Notes under the pieces: generated by a model
What the model was told of the DNA's origin: nothing
Databases searched by the model: none
Seen by the model: the letters and a program-made list of their open reading frames with translations, nothing else
Shown: positions 33,382 to 41,109 of the stretch, piece by piece
Position numbering within the stretch: position 1 is the first letter of the stretch
How the letters are laid out: each line of letters begins with the position of its first letter
Assembly: GCA_009779755.1 (NCBI GenBank)
Contig: WRDO01000008.1
Coordinates: 32,761 to 96,760, forward strand
Reading direction: 5' to 3'
Length of the DNA stretch: 64,000 bases
From: Defluviitaleaceae bacterium
GTDB taxonomy: Bacteria > Bacillota > Clostridia > Lachnospirales > WQUN01
Program-made: the position numbers and the translations under genes

Positions 33382-34635
33382 TTATATTTTTACGGGTTTG
33401 GTGCGGCGCAGGATGTCGTACCGTTCGGCGGGTGTTTTCAGTTTTACGTACACCTTCTGTTTGGGGTGGGGCGCGGAAAGGATGGGCTTGCCTTCACCGT
33501 CGTAAAGCGCGTCGATCGTTTGCGTATAATCGGGTTTGCCCGGGCGGAGGATTTCGATTTTGTCGCCAACGGAAAATTTATTGCGCTGCTCCGCGAGGTA
33601 TAAATCCCTTTCCTCGTCGTACCCTTCAATGATGGCGAGGAAGTCCTGCTGCGTTTCACGCGAGTCACCCTTATAAGCGTGGTCATTGCCCGTAACCTTG
33701 CCGAAGTAAAACCCCGTGGAAAACGGCGGTTGACCGATACGGTTGATTTCGTTTTGGTAGTGGTTGAGCTTGCTTTTATATAACTCGAGATCGGTGAAAT
33801 AGTCGTCGATGGCTTCGCGGTAGGCTTTAACCGTGGCTGCCACGTAGTAGGAAGTCTTCATACGGCCCTCGATTTTAAAGCTGCGTATGCCCGCGTTTAT
33901 TAATTCGGGGATGTGCCGGATCATACATAAATCGCGTGCGTTAAAAATGTATGTGCCGCCGTCGTCCTCAACCACGGGCAGCCGTTCGCCCGATTTTTCC
34001 TCTGCAAGATAAGCCGAAGGCGGCACCAGCGCGTAATTCCAACGGCAGGGCTGGATGCACGCGCCGCGGTTGGCGTCGCGGTCTTTTAAATAATTACTGA
34101 TTAGACACCGCCCCGAATACGCCATGCACATGGCGCCGTGTACAAAGGCTTCGAGGTGTAAATCGGGGTTGTGTCCGTGGATTTCCTTGATTTCATTCAA
34201 CGGCAATTCCCGCGCCAATATCACGCGGGAAGCCCCCGTGTCCTGCCAAAATTTCGCCGCGGCGTAATTCGTGCAGTTGGCTTGCGTGGAGATATGGATT
34301 TCCATTTGCGGCACGACTTCCCGCGCTAATTGAAAAACGCCCAAATCAGAAACGATGAGCGCGTCGGCTCCCATTTCCGCCAGGGCTATGAAATAATCGG
34401 ACATTCCTGTAAAATCGGCGTTGTGCGCGAAGATATTGGCGGTGACGTAAACCTTCTTGCCCAATGAATGCGCGAAGGAAACGCCCTCGCTAATATTATC
34501 CAAATCAAAATTCCTCGCGTTGGCGCGCATCCCCAGCGCACGACCGCCAAGGTAAACGGCGTCGGCCCCATACGCGAAAGCGACCTTCAGCTTTTCCAAA
34601 TCCCCCGCGGGGGCCAGCAATTCGGGTTTATACAT
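33382..34635 (-). CDS. U32 family peptidase-like protein (tRNA hydroxylation type)
   Basis: Protein of 417 residues. MYKPELLAPAGDLEKLKVAF, the ISTQANCTNYAAAKFW segment and the Cys-bearing block CMAYSGRCLISNYL plus GACIQPCRW are the U32 signature. U32 proteins were annotated as collagenases, but the TrhP/RlhA branch takes part in prephenate-dependent RNA hydroxylation, which fits the neighbouring RNA methyltransferase. First gene of the minus-strand operon with GGAG upstream of ATG 34635; only 23 bp separate it from the divergent permease, so promoters of both must reach into the opposite gene. Confidence 0.9.
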   Translation of the reverse strand: MYKPELLAPAGDLEKLKVAFAYGADAVYLGGRALGMRANARNFDLDNISEGVSFAHSLGKKVYVTANIFAHNADFTGMSDYFIALAEMGADALIVSDLGVFQLAREVVPQMEIHISTQANCTNYAAAKFWQDTGASRVILARELPLNEIKEIHGHNPDLHLEAFVHGAMCMAYSGRCLISNYLKDRDANRGACIQPCRWNYALVPPSAYLAEEKSGERLPVVEDDGGTYIFNARDLCMIRHIPELINAGIRSFKIEGRMKTSYYVAATVKAYREAIDDYFTDLELYKSKLNHYQNEINRIGQPPFSTGFYFGKVTGNDHAYKGDSRETQQDFLAIIEGYDEERDLYLAEQRNKFSVGDKIEILRPGKPDYTQTIDALYDGEGKPILSAPHPKQKVYVKLKTPAERYDILRRTKPVKI

Positions 34636-34658
34636 ATTTACTCCAAAGGATGATTGGC

Positions 34659-36026
34659 ATGAATGTATTAAAACGGCAACACGGCTTGTTTGTTACGGTG
34701 TGTTTTGTCGTGGGTTTTATCGTGGGGACGGGGATATTTTTTCTGCCCGGGCGTATTTTATATGAAGCGGGCGGCAATGTCACCCTTGGCGTGGCGGCAT
34801 GGGTCATCGGCGGACTGATGATCGCGCCGTGCGTGTACATGTTCGGCGTATTCGCGGGGCGGTATGAAAAGATGCACGGTTTCGTGGATTACGCCGAAGC
34901 GATTGTAGGGAAGAAGTACGGATATTTAGCAGGGTGGTTCTTTGCGGTGATGTACCAGCCCGCGGGTTATGCCATCATCGCGTGGATTACGTCGGGGTTT
35001 ACGGCCACGCTCGCGGGTATGGTGCCGGGGGATGAAATATATTTGCCGTTCCGGTTTTTTATATCTGCGTTTTTTATGGCGATGGCGTTCGTGATGAATT
35101 ACCTCGCGCCAAAAATCCCCGTGAAGTTTAATATCGCGACAACACTGGCCAGGATGATCCCGCTGGTGCTGATGGGGACGGTGGGGGTTGTTATCGGATT
35201 ATTCGCATCAAACGGTTCCTCCGGTGCGGAAATAAACTTCGTTCCGGCCCTCAGCGCGACGACTCAAACATACACGGGCAATGCGAACCTCTTTGCCGCC
35301 ATATCCGCTACAGCCTTCGCATTTAACGGCTGGCAGGCGTCACTGGCCTTTAACACGGAAGTGAAGGATTCGAAACGCAACTTCCCTATCGCGTTGATGC
35401 TGGGCTTCGGGTTGATTATCGTTATTTATGTACTTTACTTCATCGGTGTAACGACCGCTTCGCCGGAAAGCGCAACCATTATGATGCAAGGCGGCGGGGC
35501 AAATTTCGCCCAAGGCACGCGTGAGGCTTTTACGCATGTGTTCGGACGCGCGGGCAACGCGTTGGTGTTCTTTATGATTATTTCCGGCTTGGGGATATTA
35601 AACGCCTGTTGCTTGGGTATGGGTCGCGCGATGTATGCCTTAGCCCGCCGCGATACCGGTCCGATACCGGATCGTATCGGCGTGTTGGATCCGGTTACAA
35701 ACGTACCCAACACAAGTATGGTGATGGCTGTGGGAATCGGATTCCTTTGGTTATCTGTGATATTCGCCAACACGGTGGGTTGGTTCGGCGCATTAACGTT
35801 CAGCTTGCCGGATTTTTATAATTTCGGTTTTTTCGGGTTGCTTGTCCCGATTTTTGTTGTTTACGCCGTTAAGTTAAAAAAATGGCTCCCCTTATTGGCA
35901 GCGGGAGGCGCGGGTTTTATGTTTACGACGTATTGGTTGGGAAGTCTTCGTCACGCGGCGGTATACGCGGGGTTATTCATCGTGTTGGGCGGTATCGGTT
36001 TTTGCTTCAATCGGTTTAAGCAATAG
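34659..36026 (+). CDS. APC family amino acid permease
   Basis: Membrane transporter of 455 residues with about 12 helices. Start set at ATG 34659, which has AAAGGA eight bases upstream; an ATG at 34650 overlaps that site. FVVGFIVGTGIFFLPGRIL is the substrate-binding first helix of the APC superfamily, followed by the characteristic YAEAIVGKKYGYLAGW loop and a TM6 FAFNGWQASLAFNTEVKD. It probably moves amino acids by proton symport or exchange. It starts a long plus-strand run with an aminopeptidase next, consistent with peptide and amino acid use. Confidence 0.9.
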   Translation: MNVLKRQHGLFVTVCFVVGFIVGTGIFFLPGRILYEAGGNVTLGVAAWVIGGLMIAPCVYMFGVFAGRYEKMHGFVDYAEAIVGKKYGYLAGWFFAVMYQPAGYAIIAWITSGFTATLAGMVPGDEIYLPFRFFISAFFMAMAFVMNYLAPKIPVKFNIATTLARMIPLVLMGTVGVVIGLFASNGSSGAEINFVPALSATTQTYTGNANLFAAISATAFAFNGWQASLAFNTEVKDSKRNFPIALMLGFGLIIVIYVLYFIGVTTASPESATIMMQGGGANFAQGTREAFTHVFGRAGNALVFFMIISGLGILNACCLGMGRAMYALARRDTGPIPDRIGVLDPVTNVPNTSMVMAVGIGFLWLSVIFANTVGWFGALTFSLPDFYNFGFFGLLVPIFVVYAVKLKKWLPLLAAGGAGFMFTTYWLGSLRHAAVYAGLFIVLGGIGFCFNRFKQ

Positions 36027-36083
36027 CGTAAATTACGCCAATATAGTATACAATAAGCAAAATAACACGAAGGGATGATTTGA

Positions 36084-37304
36084 ATGGACAACGCTCATCT
36101 TAAGAAGTACGCGGAGCTGTTGGTACGCTCCGGCGGTAATGTGCAATCCGGGCAGCTCGTAGTTATCGGTTGCGGGGTGGAAGACGCATATTTTGCGCGG
36201 TTGGTGCAGGAATGCGCCTACGACGCGGGCGCAAAGGACGTGGTTATGAATTGGTTCGATGATGTTTCGGTCCGTAACCGATACCTTCGCGCCAATAGTT
36301 CCGTTTTCGACGAATTCCCCCAATGGCGGGTGGATTGGTACAAGCATCATGATGATCGCGGCGCTGTATACCTGCATATTGACAGCTCCGATCCGGATTA
36401 CCTTTCAGGGGTTGACCCCGACCGTTTGCGCCGTTTTTCCAAAGTGTCAAGTATGGCGACAAAGGCGCACAGCGCGTTAACCATGAGTAACGCCCTGCGT
36501 TGGAGCGTGTGTGCCGTACCTTCCCCCGCGTGGGCGAAGAAGGTATTTCCCGGTGTACCCGATGCCGTGGATAAACTTTGGGCGGCAATCCTGAAGGGTG
36601 CGCGGGCGGACGGTTCGGACCCCATCGCCGATTGGAAAACGCACAGCGAAAATTTCACCAACCGCGTAGAATATTTGAACCGTATGCGCTTCGATGCGTT
36701 GCGTATAACGACGGGCTTGGGTACGGACCTCACCATCGGCCTTGCCAAAAACCACATATGGGCCGGCGGCGGCGACATCGGCAAGGACGGCGTACCGTTT
36801 TTCCCCAACTTGCCCACCGAGGAAATCTTCACCATGCCCGACCGTATGCGCGCCGACGGGCGTGTGGTGGCATCGATGCCGTTATCCCGCCAAGGGAATT
36901 TGATCGAAGGCTTCGAAATGACGTTTAAGGACGGGCTTGTTGTTAGTTATAAAGCCGAAAAAAACGAACAAACCCTTGCCGATATATTTACAATGGACGA
37001 AGGTGCCAAACGGCTGGGTGAAGTCGCCCTCGTAGCCGATTCATCACCCATCAGCCGCATGGGGACGCTGTTTTACAATACATTGTTCGATGAAAACGCT
37101 TCCAGCCACCTTGCGTTGGGTAAAGCCTATCCCAACAACATGGAAGGCAGTGCGGAAATGGCCGAAGAGGAACGCGTAGCCGCCGGTTGCAATGATTCGT
37201 TGGTGCATGTCGATTTCATGTTCGGTACGCCCGATATGAAGGTCGTGGGTATTTCCGCCGATGGCCATGAAACGGTTTTTTTCGAAAACGGTGAGTTCGT
37301 CTAA
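36084..37304 (+). CDS. M29 family metallo-aminopeptidase (PepS/AmpS type)
   Basis: Cytosolic aminopeptidase of 406 residues that trims N-terminal residues from peptides using two metal ions. M29 features: LTIGLAKNHIWAGG in the middle, the metal-site Glu in NLPTEEIFTMPDR, and the C-terminal HVDFMFGTPDM block. It has an AAGGGATGA site. A perfect GCGTAAATTACGC palindrome lies 50 bp upstream (36027-36039), of unknown meaning. It works with the upstream permease in amino acid supply by inference. Confidence 0.92.
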   Translation: MDNAHLKKYAELLVRSGGNVQSGQLVVIGCGVEDAYFARLVQECAYDAGAKDVVMNWFDDVSVRNRYLRANSSVFDEFPQWRVDWYKHHDDRGAVYLHIDSSDPDYLSGVDPDRLRRFSKVSSMATKAHSALTMSNALRWSVCAVPSPAWAKKVFPGVPDAVDKLWAAILKGARADGSDPIADWKTHSENFTNRVEYLNRMRFDALRITTGLGTDLTIGLAKNHIWAGGGDIGKDGVPFFPNLPTEEIFTMPDRMRADGRVVASMPLSRQGNLIEGFEMTFKDGLVVSYKAEKNEQTLADIFTMDEGAKRLGEVALVADSSPISRMGTLFYNTLFDENASSHLALGKAYPNNMEGSAEMAEEERVAAGCNDSLVHVDFMFGTPDMKVVGISADGHETVFFENGEFV

Positions 37305-37317
37305 CCTGAGGTGATAT

Positions 37318-38028
37318 GTGGACCATATCCATACCATTCCCGTGCTGGACGCTCTGAGGGAACCGCAGGGTTGCGCTTTTTGCGTAATGCGGGGAAATCT
37401 TGAGCGTACGACGGTGCAATTTATCATGAGTCCGGCATACATGGAGGACGACGTGCGCCGCGAGACGAATCACGCGGGTTTTTGCAAGCGTCATCTTTCC
37501 GCGATGTATGACGCGCAAAACCGTTTGGGTTTGGCGTTGATGCTGCATACGCACTTGCTGTATGTAAATGATAAATTGGATGGTTTGGCAAAAGGCGATT
37601 TTGCTTTTAAATGGCCCGGTAAAAGCAAGGGCGACCCGATTGATAAATTATCGCAATACGCAAAAACGGTAGACGCGGGTTGTTACGTTTGTAATCGCGT
37701 TGAAAAAACGTTTGATAGATACATGGACACATTCTTCCATTTATGGGGCAAAGGCGGGGACGAGGCTGAATTGATTAAAGCGCAGTCGAGTTACTGCCTG
37801 CCCCATTTTATTAATTTATTGGATGCAGCCGCGGGATTCGGTAAAAGCAAACGTGAACGGTTTATGGAGGACTTCGTCCGTAAGCAAATAAAAGCGATGC
37901 GTGGATTAGCCGATGATTTGGATTGGTTCACGCAAAAATTCGACCACCGGAACGCGGACTTACCGTGGAACAACGCAAAGGACGCTTTGCTCCGCGCGGT
38001 GGCTTTATTTGGGGGCTCCCATGGTTGA
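37318..38028 (+). CDS. DUF6062 family protein with duplicated CxxC...CxxH modules
   Basis: Cytosolic protein of 236 residues starting at GTG with a GAGGTGA site. Two copies of one metal-site pattern are visible: Cys19/Cys22 with Cys56/His59, and Cys122/Cys125 with Cys160/His163, about 100 residues apart and with nearly equal internal spacing. This strongly suggests two structural or functional zinc (or iron) sites made by duplication. Family function is not known. It follows the aminopeptidase by 13 nt and its last codons overlap the next gene by 8 nt. Confidence 0.8.
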   Translation: MDHIHTIPVLDALREPQGCAFCVMRGNLERTTVQFIMSPAYMEDDVRRETNHAGFCKRHLSAMYDAQNRLGLALMLHTHLLYVNDKLDGLAKGDFAFKWPGKSKGDPIDKLSQYAKTVDAGCYVCNRVEKTFDRYMDTFFHLWGKGGDEAELIKAQSSYCLPHFINLLDAAAGFGKSKRERFMEDFVRKQIKAMRGLADDLDWFTQKFDHRNADLPWNNAKDALLRAVALFGGSHG

Positions 38029-38686
38029 CGGTAAAACCTTCCGCGAATCGCTGCGCGAGGAAAAAGAAAAACTCAGCCGAATGACCTTCCACGAAAAACG
38101 CCTGCATATATGGGAATATTATAAGATCCATATGTTGGTCGCATGCGTTATCATCGTCGTGCTTTTTTCCATCGTTAACCGCGTGTTAAACCCGCCGAAG
38201 GTGGATTTCCTCTACATTTCATGGTTGGGTACGCAGGTGGACCCCGCTTTGCTGGTCGGGTTAAGCGAAAGGCTTGAAACCATCGTATATAATCCCGAAC
38301 GGCAACAGGTCACGGTCCTTTCCTACGCCGCAACCGCCGACCACGCGTTTAATTCGGCAATGCAAACGCGTTTAGCCGCGCGGGTACGCGTCGGGGATGT
38401 GGATATCATCCTAACTTCGCAAGCAGGATTAGCGGAACTGGATAACGCGGGCGGATGGTTGCGTCCCGCTGACGATGTGCTGGACGAATTGAAGATATCG
38501 GATTTATCGTTGTATGAACGTTTGGATATATACGTAATCGGGGGGAGACCCATGGGAATAAACTTGGCGGGTTCACCGTTATTGGGGGAAACCGGTATCA
38601 ATACCGATGATTTATACCTTGCCGTCGTGTCCAACACTGTTCGGGTTGAAAACATTGTGTTAGCATTGCGGGAATTGTTCGGATGA
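38021..38686 (+). CDS. single-span membrane protein with extracytoplasmic binding-protein-like domain
   Basis: Protein of 221 residues beginning at ATG 38021. An amphipathic cytoplasmic start (residues 1-35, many Lys/Glu) is followed by a membrane helix (about 38-57) and an outside domain in which VGDVDIILTSQAGLAELDN and WLRPADDVLDEL resemble the hinge area of periplasmic-type solute-binding proteins. No catalytic motif. It overlaps both neighbours (8 nt and 4 nt). I do not recognise a named family. Confidence 0.65.
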   Translation: MVDGKTFRESLREEKEKLSRMTFHEKRLHIWEYYKIHMLVACVIIVVLFSIVNRVLNPPKVDFLYISWLGTQVDPALLVGLSERLETIVYNPERQQVTVLSYAATADHAFNSAMQTRLAARVRVGDVDIILTSQAGLAELDNAGGWLRPADDVLDELKISDLSLYERLDIYVIGGRPMGINLAGSPLLGETGINTDDLYLAVVSNTVRVENIVLALRELFG

Positions 38687-39519
38687 AATCAGTCGGAACA
38701 TGGTTTTTTATTTTTCTGGTGGCCTACCAATTTACTTTTTATAGTGTTTTAGCGCGGGTCAGGCCCGTGTTGGGTGACAGTTGGATTCAATCGCCGTGGT
38801 TCCTTATCCTGTTGCAAATGCTTGCCTTGCTTTTACCGCTGTTCATTTGGTTGGCTGTAAAGAGGGAACGCTTTCGCGACCATATCCCCAATAAAAAATT
38901 GGGGATTACCAATACGGCCTATATCATCACGATATCGTTCTTCTTGCTGCCGTTTATGTCTTTGATTTCAGCATTATCCACTTTCCTCGCGCCCAACGCC
39001 GCCGCTGACGCACTGGGTCAAATGCAACCTTATTCCGTTTGGGCGCTGCTCCTCGCCGTAGCCGTAACTCCTGCCGTGGTAGAGGAAATCGTATTCCGGG
39101 GTTATATCCAGTCCCAATATACGGGTTGGGCATTTTGGAAAGTCGCGTTGCTCAACGGTTTCATGTTCGGATTGATCCATATGAATATCCAACAATTCTT
39201 TTACGCTTTTGCGATGGGTGTCGTGATGGCTTATTTCGTGTACCATACGCGCTCGATACGGGCGGGAATATTGTCGCATTTTTTCCTAAACGCGATTAAT
39301 ATCGTCATGTTCCGTTTGGCCGCGTGGTATATATCTTGGGCGGATGAAAATATATATGATACAACCCTGCAGGAAGCGGCGGAAGTTTCTGCTTGGGCGA
39401 CCATAAGGGCCGTGGGTGTACTCACGCTCGCATTTTTACCCATCGCATTCGTATTGTTTAAGGCGTTCATATCATACAACCGCGCCCGTACGGCGCACGA
39501 AGGAGACGGAACAGAATGA
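38683..39519 (+). CDS. CPBP family intramembrane metalloprotease
   Basis: Polytopic protein of 278 residues with about eight helices. The Abi/CPBP motifs are present: VVEEIVFRGYI (Glu-Glu and Arg), FMFGLIHMN (metal His) and LSHFFLNAIN (His, Asn). These glutamate-type intramembrane proteases process membrane or prenylated substrates and in some bacteria act in bacteriocin immunity. Here it lies between a membrane protein (4 nt overlap) and a phospholipid enzyme (4 nt overlap), which points to envelope maintenance rather than immunity. Confidence 0.9.
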   Translation: MKSVGTWFFIFLVAYQFTFYSVLARVRPVLGDSWIQSPWFLILLQMLALLLPLFIWLAVKRERFRDHIPNKKLGITNTAYIITISFFLLPFMSLISALSTFLAPNAAADALGQMQPYSVWALLLAVAVTPAVVEEIVFRGYIQSQYTGWAFWKVALLNGFMFGLIHMNIQQFFYAFAMGVVMAYFVYHTRSIRAGILSHFFLNAINIVMFRLAAWYISWADENIYDTTLQEAAEVSAWATIRAVGVLTLAFLPIAFVLFKAFISYNRARTAHEGDGTE

Positions 39520-40088
39520 AAAAGTTTTGGAAGACATTCGTGATGGCGCTCACCACAAGCCGGGTAATCGGGGCGTTTTCGTTGCTCTTGTTTCGGGCGG
39601 ATCCGTTGACGTCGGTATTGTTCTACATAATATACACATGGTGTATATTCTCGGACATCGCCGACGGGTACATCGCGCGGAAGAAAAAGGTTACCAGCAA
39701 CTTCGGCGCGATATATGACAGCACGGCGGATTTATTACTAATCGGGATTTTACTGTTCGTTTTAATCCCCGCGCTTTCGCTGAGGCCTTGGATCATGGTG
39801 CTGATCGGGTTGGTGCTGGGTACGCGGTTCGTCGCGTTGGGCATCGGTTGGATGAAATACAAAACGCTTTCGCTCCTGCATACCTATTCCAATAAAGGTG
39901 CGGGGCTGATCATGGCGTGCTTCCCGCTGTTCCTTGGATTGTTCGGGTTAAATATCGCCTTTCTGATCATATTTTTCGCAGCCTTCGGTTCGGCATTAGA
40001 GGAAATGGTCATCACCATCCGCGCGAATAAGTTGGATCGGAATATTATCAGCGTTTTCCACGTCAATAACATTAAGAATGGGTATTGA
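39516..40088 (+). CDS. CDP-alcohol phosphatidyltransferase
   Basis: Integral membrane enzyme of 190 residues that transfers a phosphatidyl group from CDP-diacylglycerol to an alcohol. The full family motif is present: Asp47-x2-Asp50-Gly51-x2-Ala54-Arg55-x8-Gly64-x3-Asp68-x3-Asp72. The acceptor (glycerol phosphate, serine or other) cannot be assigned. It is the last gene of the operon, followed by a GC-rich hairpin. Confidence 0.9.
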   Translation: MKKFWKTFVMALTTSRVIGAFSLLLFRADPLTSVLFYIIYTWCIFSDIADGYIARKKKVTSNFGAIYDSTADLLLIGILLFVLIPALSLRPWIMVLIGLVLGTRFVALGIGWMKYKTLSLLHTYSNKGAGLIMACFPLFLGLFGLNIAFLIIFFAAFGSALEEMVITIRANKLDRNIISVFHVNNIKNGY

Positions 40089-40117
40089 TTTATTATAATA
40101 AACCCCAAGGTAAACGA

Positions 40118-40142
40118 ATGCCCCCGATCCCGGGGGCATTTA
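40118..40142 (+). terminator. GC-rich hairpin between convergent genes
   Basis: ATGCCCCCG, loop ATCC, CGGGGGCAT, then TTTAT. The nine-bp stem lies 30 bp after the phosphatidyltransferase stop and 25 bp from the convergent isomerase stop. The T tract is short, so it may serve as a weak terminator in both directions. Confidence 0.6.
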
Positions 40143-40163
40143 TGTTCCGTTATTAAATAAGAA

Positions 40164-40919
40164 TCAAACGTTTAATCCTTTTAATGCGTCGAGACATGCT
40201 TTAATGCCTTCCAATTGGGAATATTTTTCATCTTCGTACTCCACGATGTGCCAGTCCACGCATTGGTGCTTATCACACAGTGCGAAGAAGCGTACCCAAT
40301 CGATGTCGTCCTCGCCGATCATGGTGGCGAAACCATCCTTCACCGAATAGGGTTTGTGGTGGATCGTACGCACGCGGCCAGGATAGCGCGTGATGGGGTC
40401 GTACACATCCGTACCCGCGCCTGCCGAAAAGGCATTGCCGTTATCCAGTTGCAAGCCGATGTCGCGGCAGGCGTTGTCCATAAAATGACGGATGGGTAAA
40501 TCGCCTTCCATGTCCTTAAATTCTTCGACGTGGTTGTGGTACGAGAGCTTCATACCGTAGGAAGCGAGTTTATCGGCGATCTTATTAAATTGATCTGCCG
40601 TATCCAGCCACGCGGCTTTGCTGTTCGTCATTTCATTTGATAAGCCGGGGACGGTCAGTTCGTTATTACCGATGATCTTGTTATACGTAATCGTACCCAT
40701 CAGATTGCCGGGTTGCAGGTAATGCCAAGGTGTGTGCCATCCGCAACATTCCAAGCCCGTGTCCTTTAACGCCGCTTTTACTTCTTGGGCGGTGTGCGTA
40801 AATTCCCAAAAGAATTCCACTGCGTCGTAACCCATCGCCTTCACTTTGCGGAGCGTACCCCACATGTCCTTGCGGAATTCGTCCCGCACAGAATACAACT
40901 GCACGCCATACTTGCGCAT
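40164..40919 (-). CDS. sugar phosphate isomerase/epimerase, xylose-isomerase-like TIM barrel
   Basis: Protein of 251 residues of the AP-endonuclease-2/IolE-type barrel. It begins MRKYGVQLYSVRDEF and shows the metal-site pattern ELSYHNH-like KLSYHNHVEEF, GLQLDNGNAF, HHKPY and the final DWHIVEYED. Such proteins isomerise or epimerise free or phosphorylated sugars and inositols. It is monocistronic with its own promoter. A homologue set with the Gfo/Idh protein at 56947 would be typical for inositol or oxidised sugar use, but the two are far apart here. Confidence 0.85.
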   Translation of the reverse strand: MRKYGVQLYSVRDEFRKDMWGTLRKVKAMGYDAVEFFWEFTHTAQEVKAALKDTGLECCGWHTPWHYLQPGNLMGTITYNKIIGNNELTVPGLSNEMTNSKAAWLDTADQFNKIADKLASYGMKLSYHNHVEEFKDMEGDLPIRHFMDNACRDIGLQLDNGNAFSAGAGTDVYDPITRYPGRVRTIHHKPYSVKDGFATMIGEDDIDWVRFFALCDKHQCVDWHIVEYEDEKYSQLEGIKACLDALKGLNV

Positions 40920-40947
40920 ACCATCGTCCCCTTTACACTTTTTGGGG

Positions 40948-40976
40948 ATTTTATCTCAATTTTTTATATTCATCAA
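40948..40976 (-). promoter_or_regulatory. sigma-A-type promoter for the sugar isomerase-like gene
   Basis: Minus strand TTGATG (plus 40971-40976), a 17-bp spacer and TAAAAT (plus 40948-40953), about 28 bp before the ATG at 40919, which has an AAAGGGG site. Confidence 0.65.
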
Positions 40977-40984
40977 TAAGGAAG

Positions 40985-41015
40985 AGCCCGACCACAGGGG
41001 GGGTGGGGTCGGGCT
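40985..41015 (-). terminator. hairpin after topoisomerase III gene
   Basis: AGCCCGACC and GGTCGGGCT form a nine-bp stem with a G-rich loop. On the minus strand the stem is followed by CTTCCTTATT, a poor T tract. It sits about 95 bp after the topB stop and before the next promoter, as expected for a terminator. Confidence 0.55.
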
Positions 41016-41109
41016 TTGAGGGGGGATATTTAGTTGTCCCTAAACGGATGTTTAAGGTCACATGGTTAATATTTACCGTTTTTGGATTATTTTATACATG
41101 GATGCAAAA

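Noticed and set aside
36027..36083. Promoter for the M29 aminopeptidase near TATAGTATAC
   Set aside because: Several overlapping -10-like strings but no acceptable -35 at 16-18 bp; only the palindrome beside it is worth noting.
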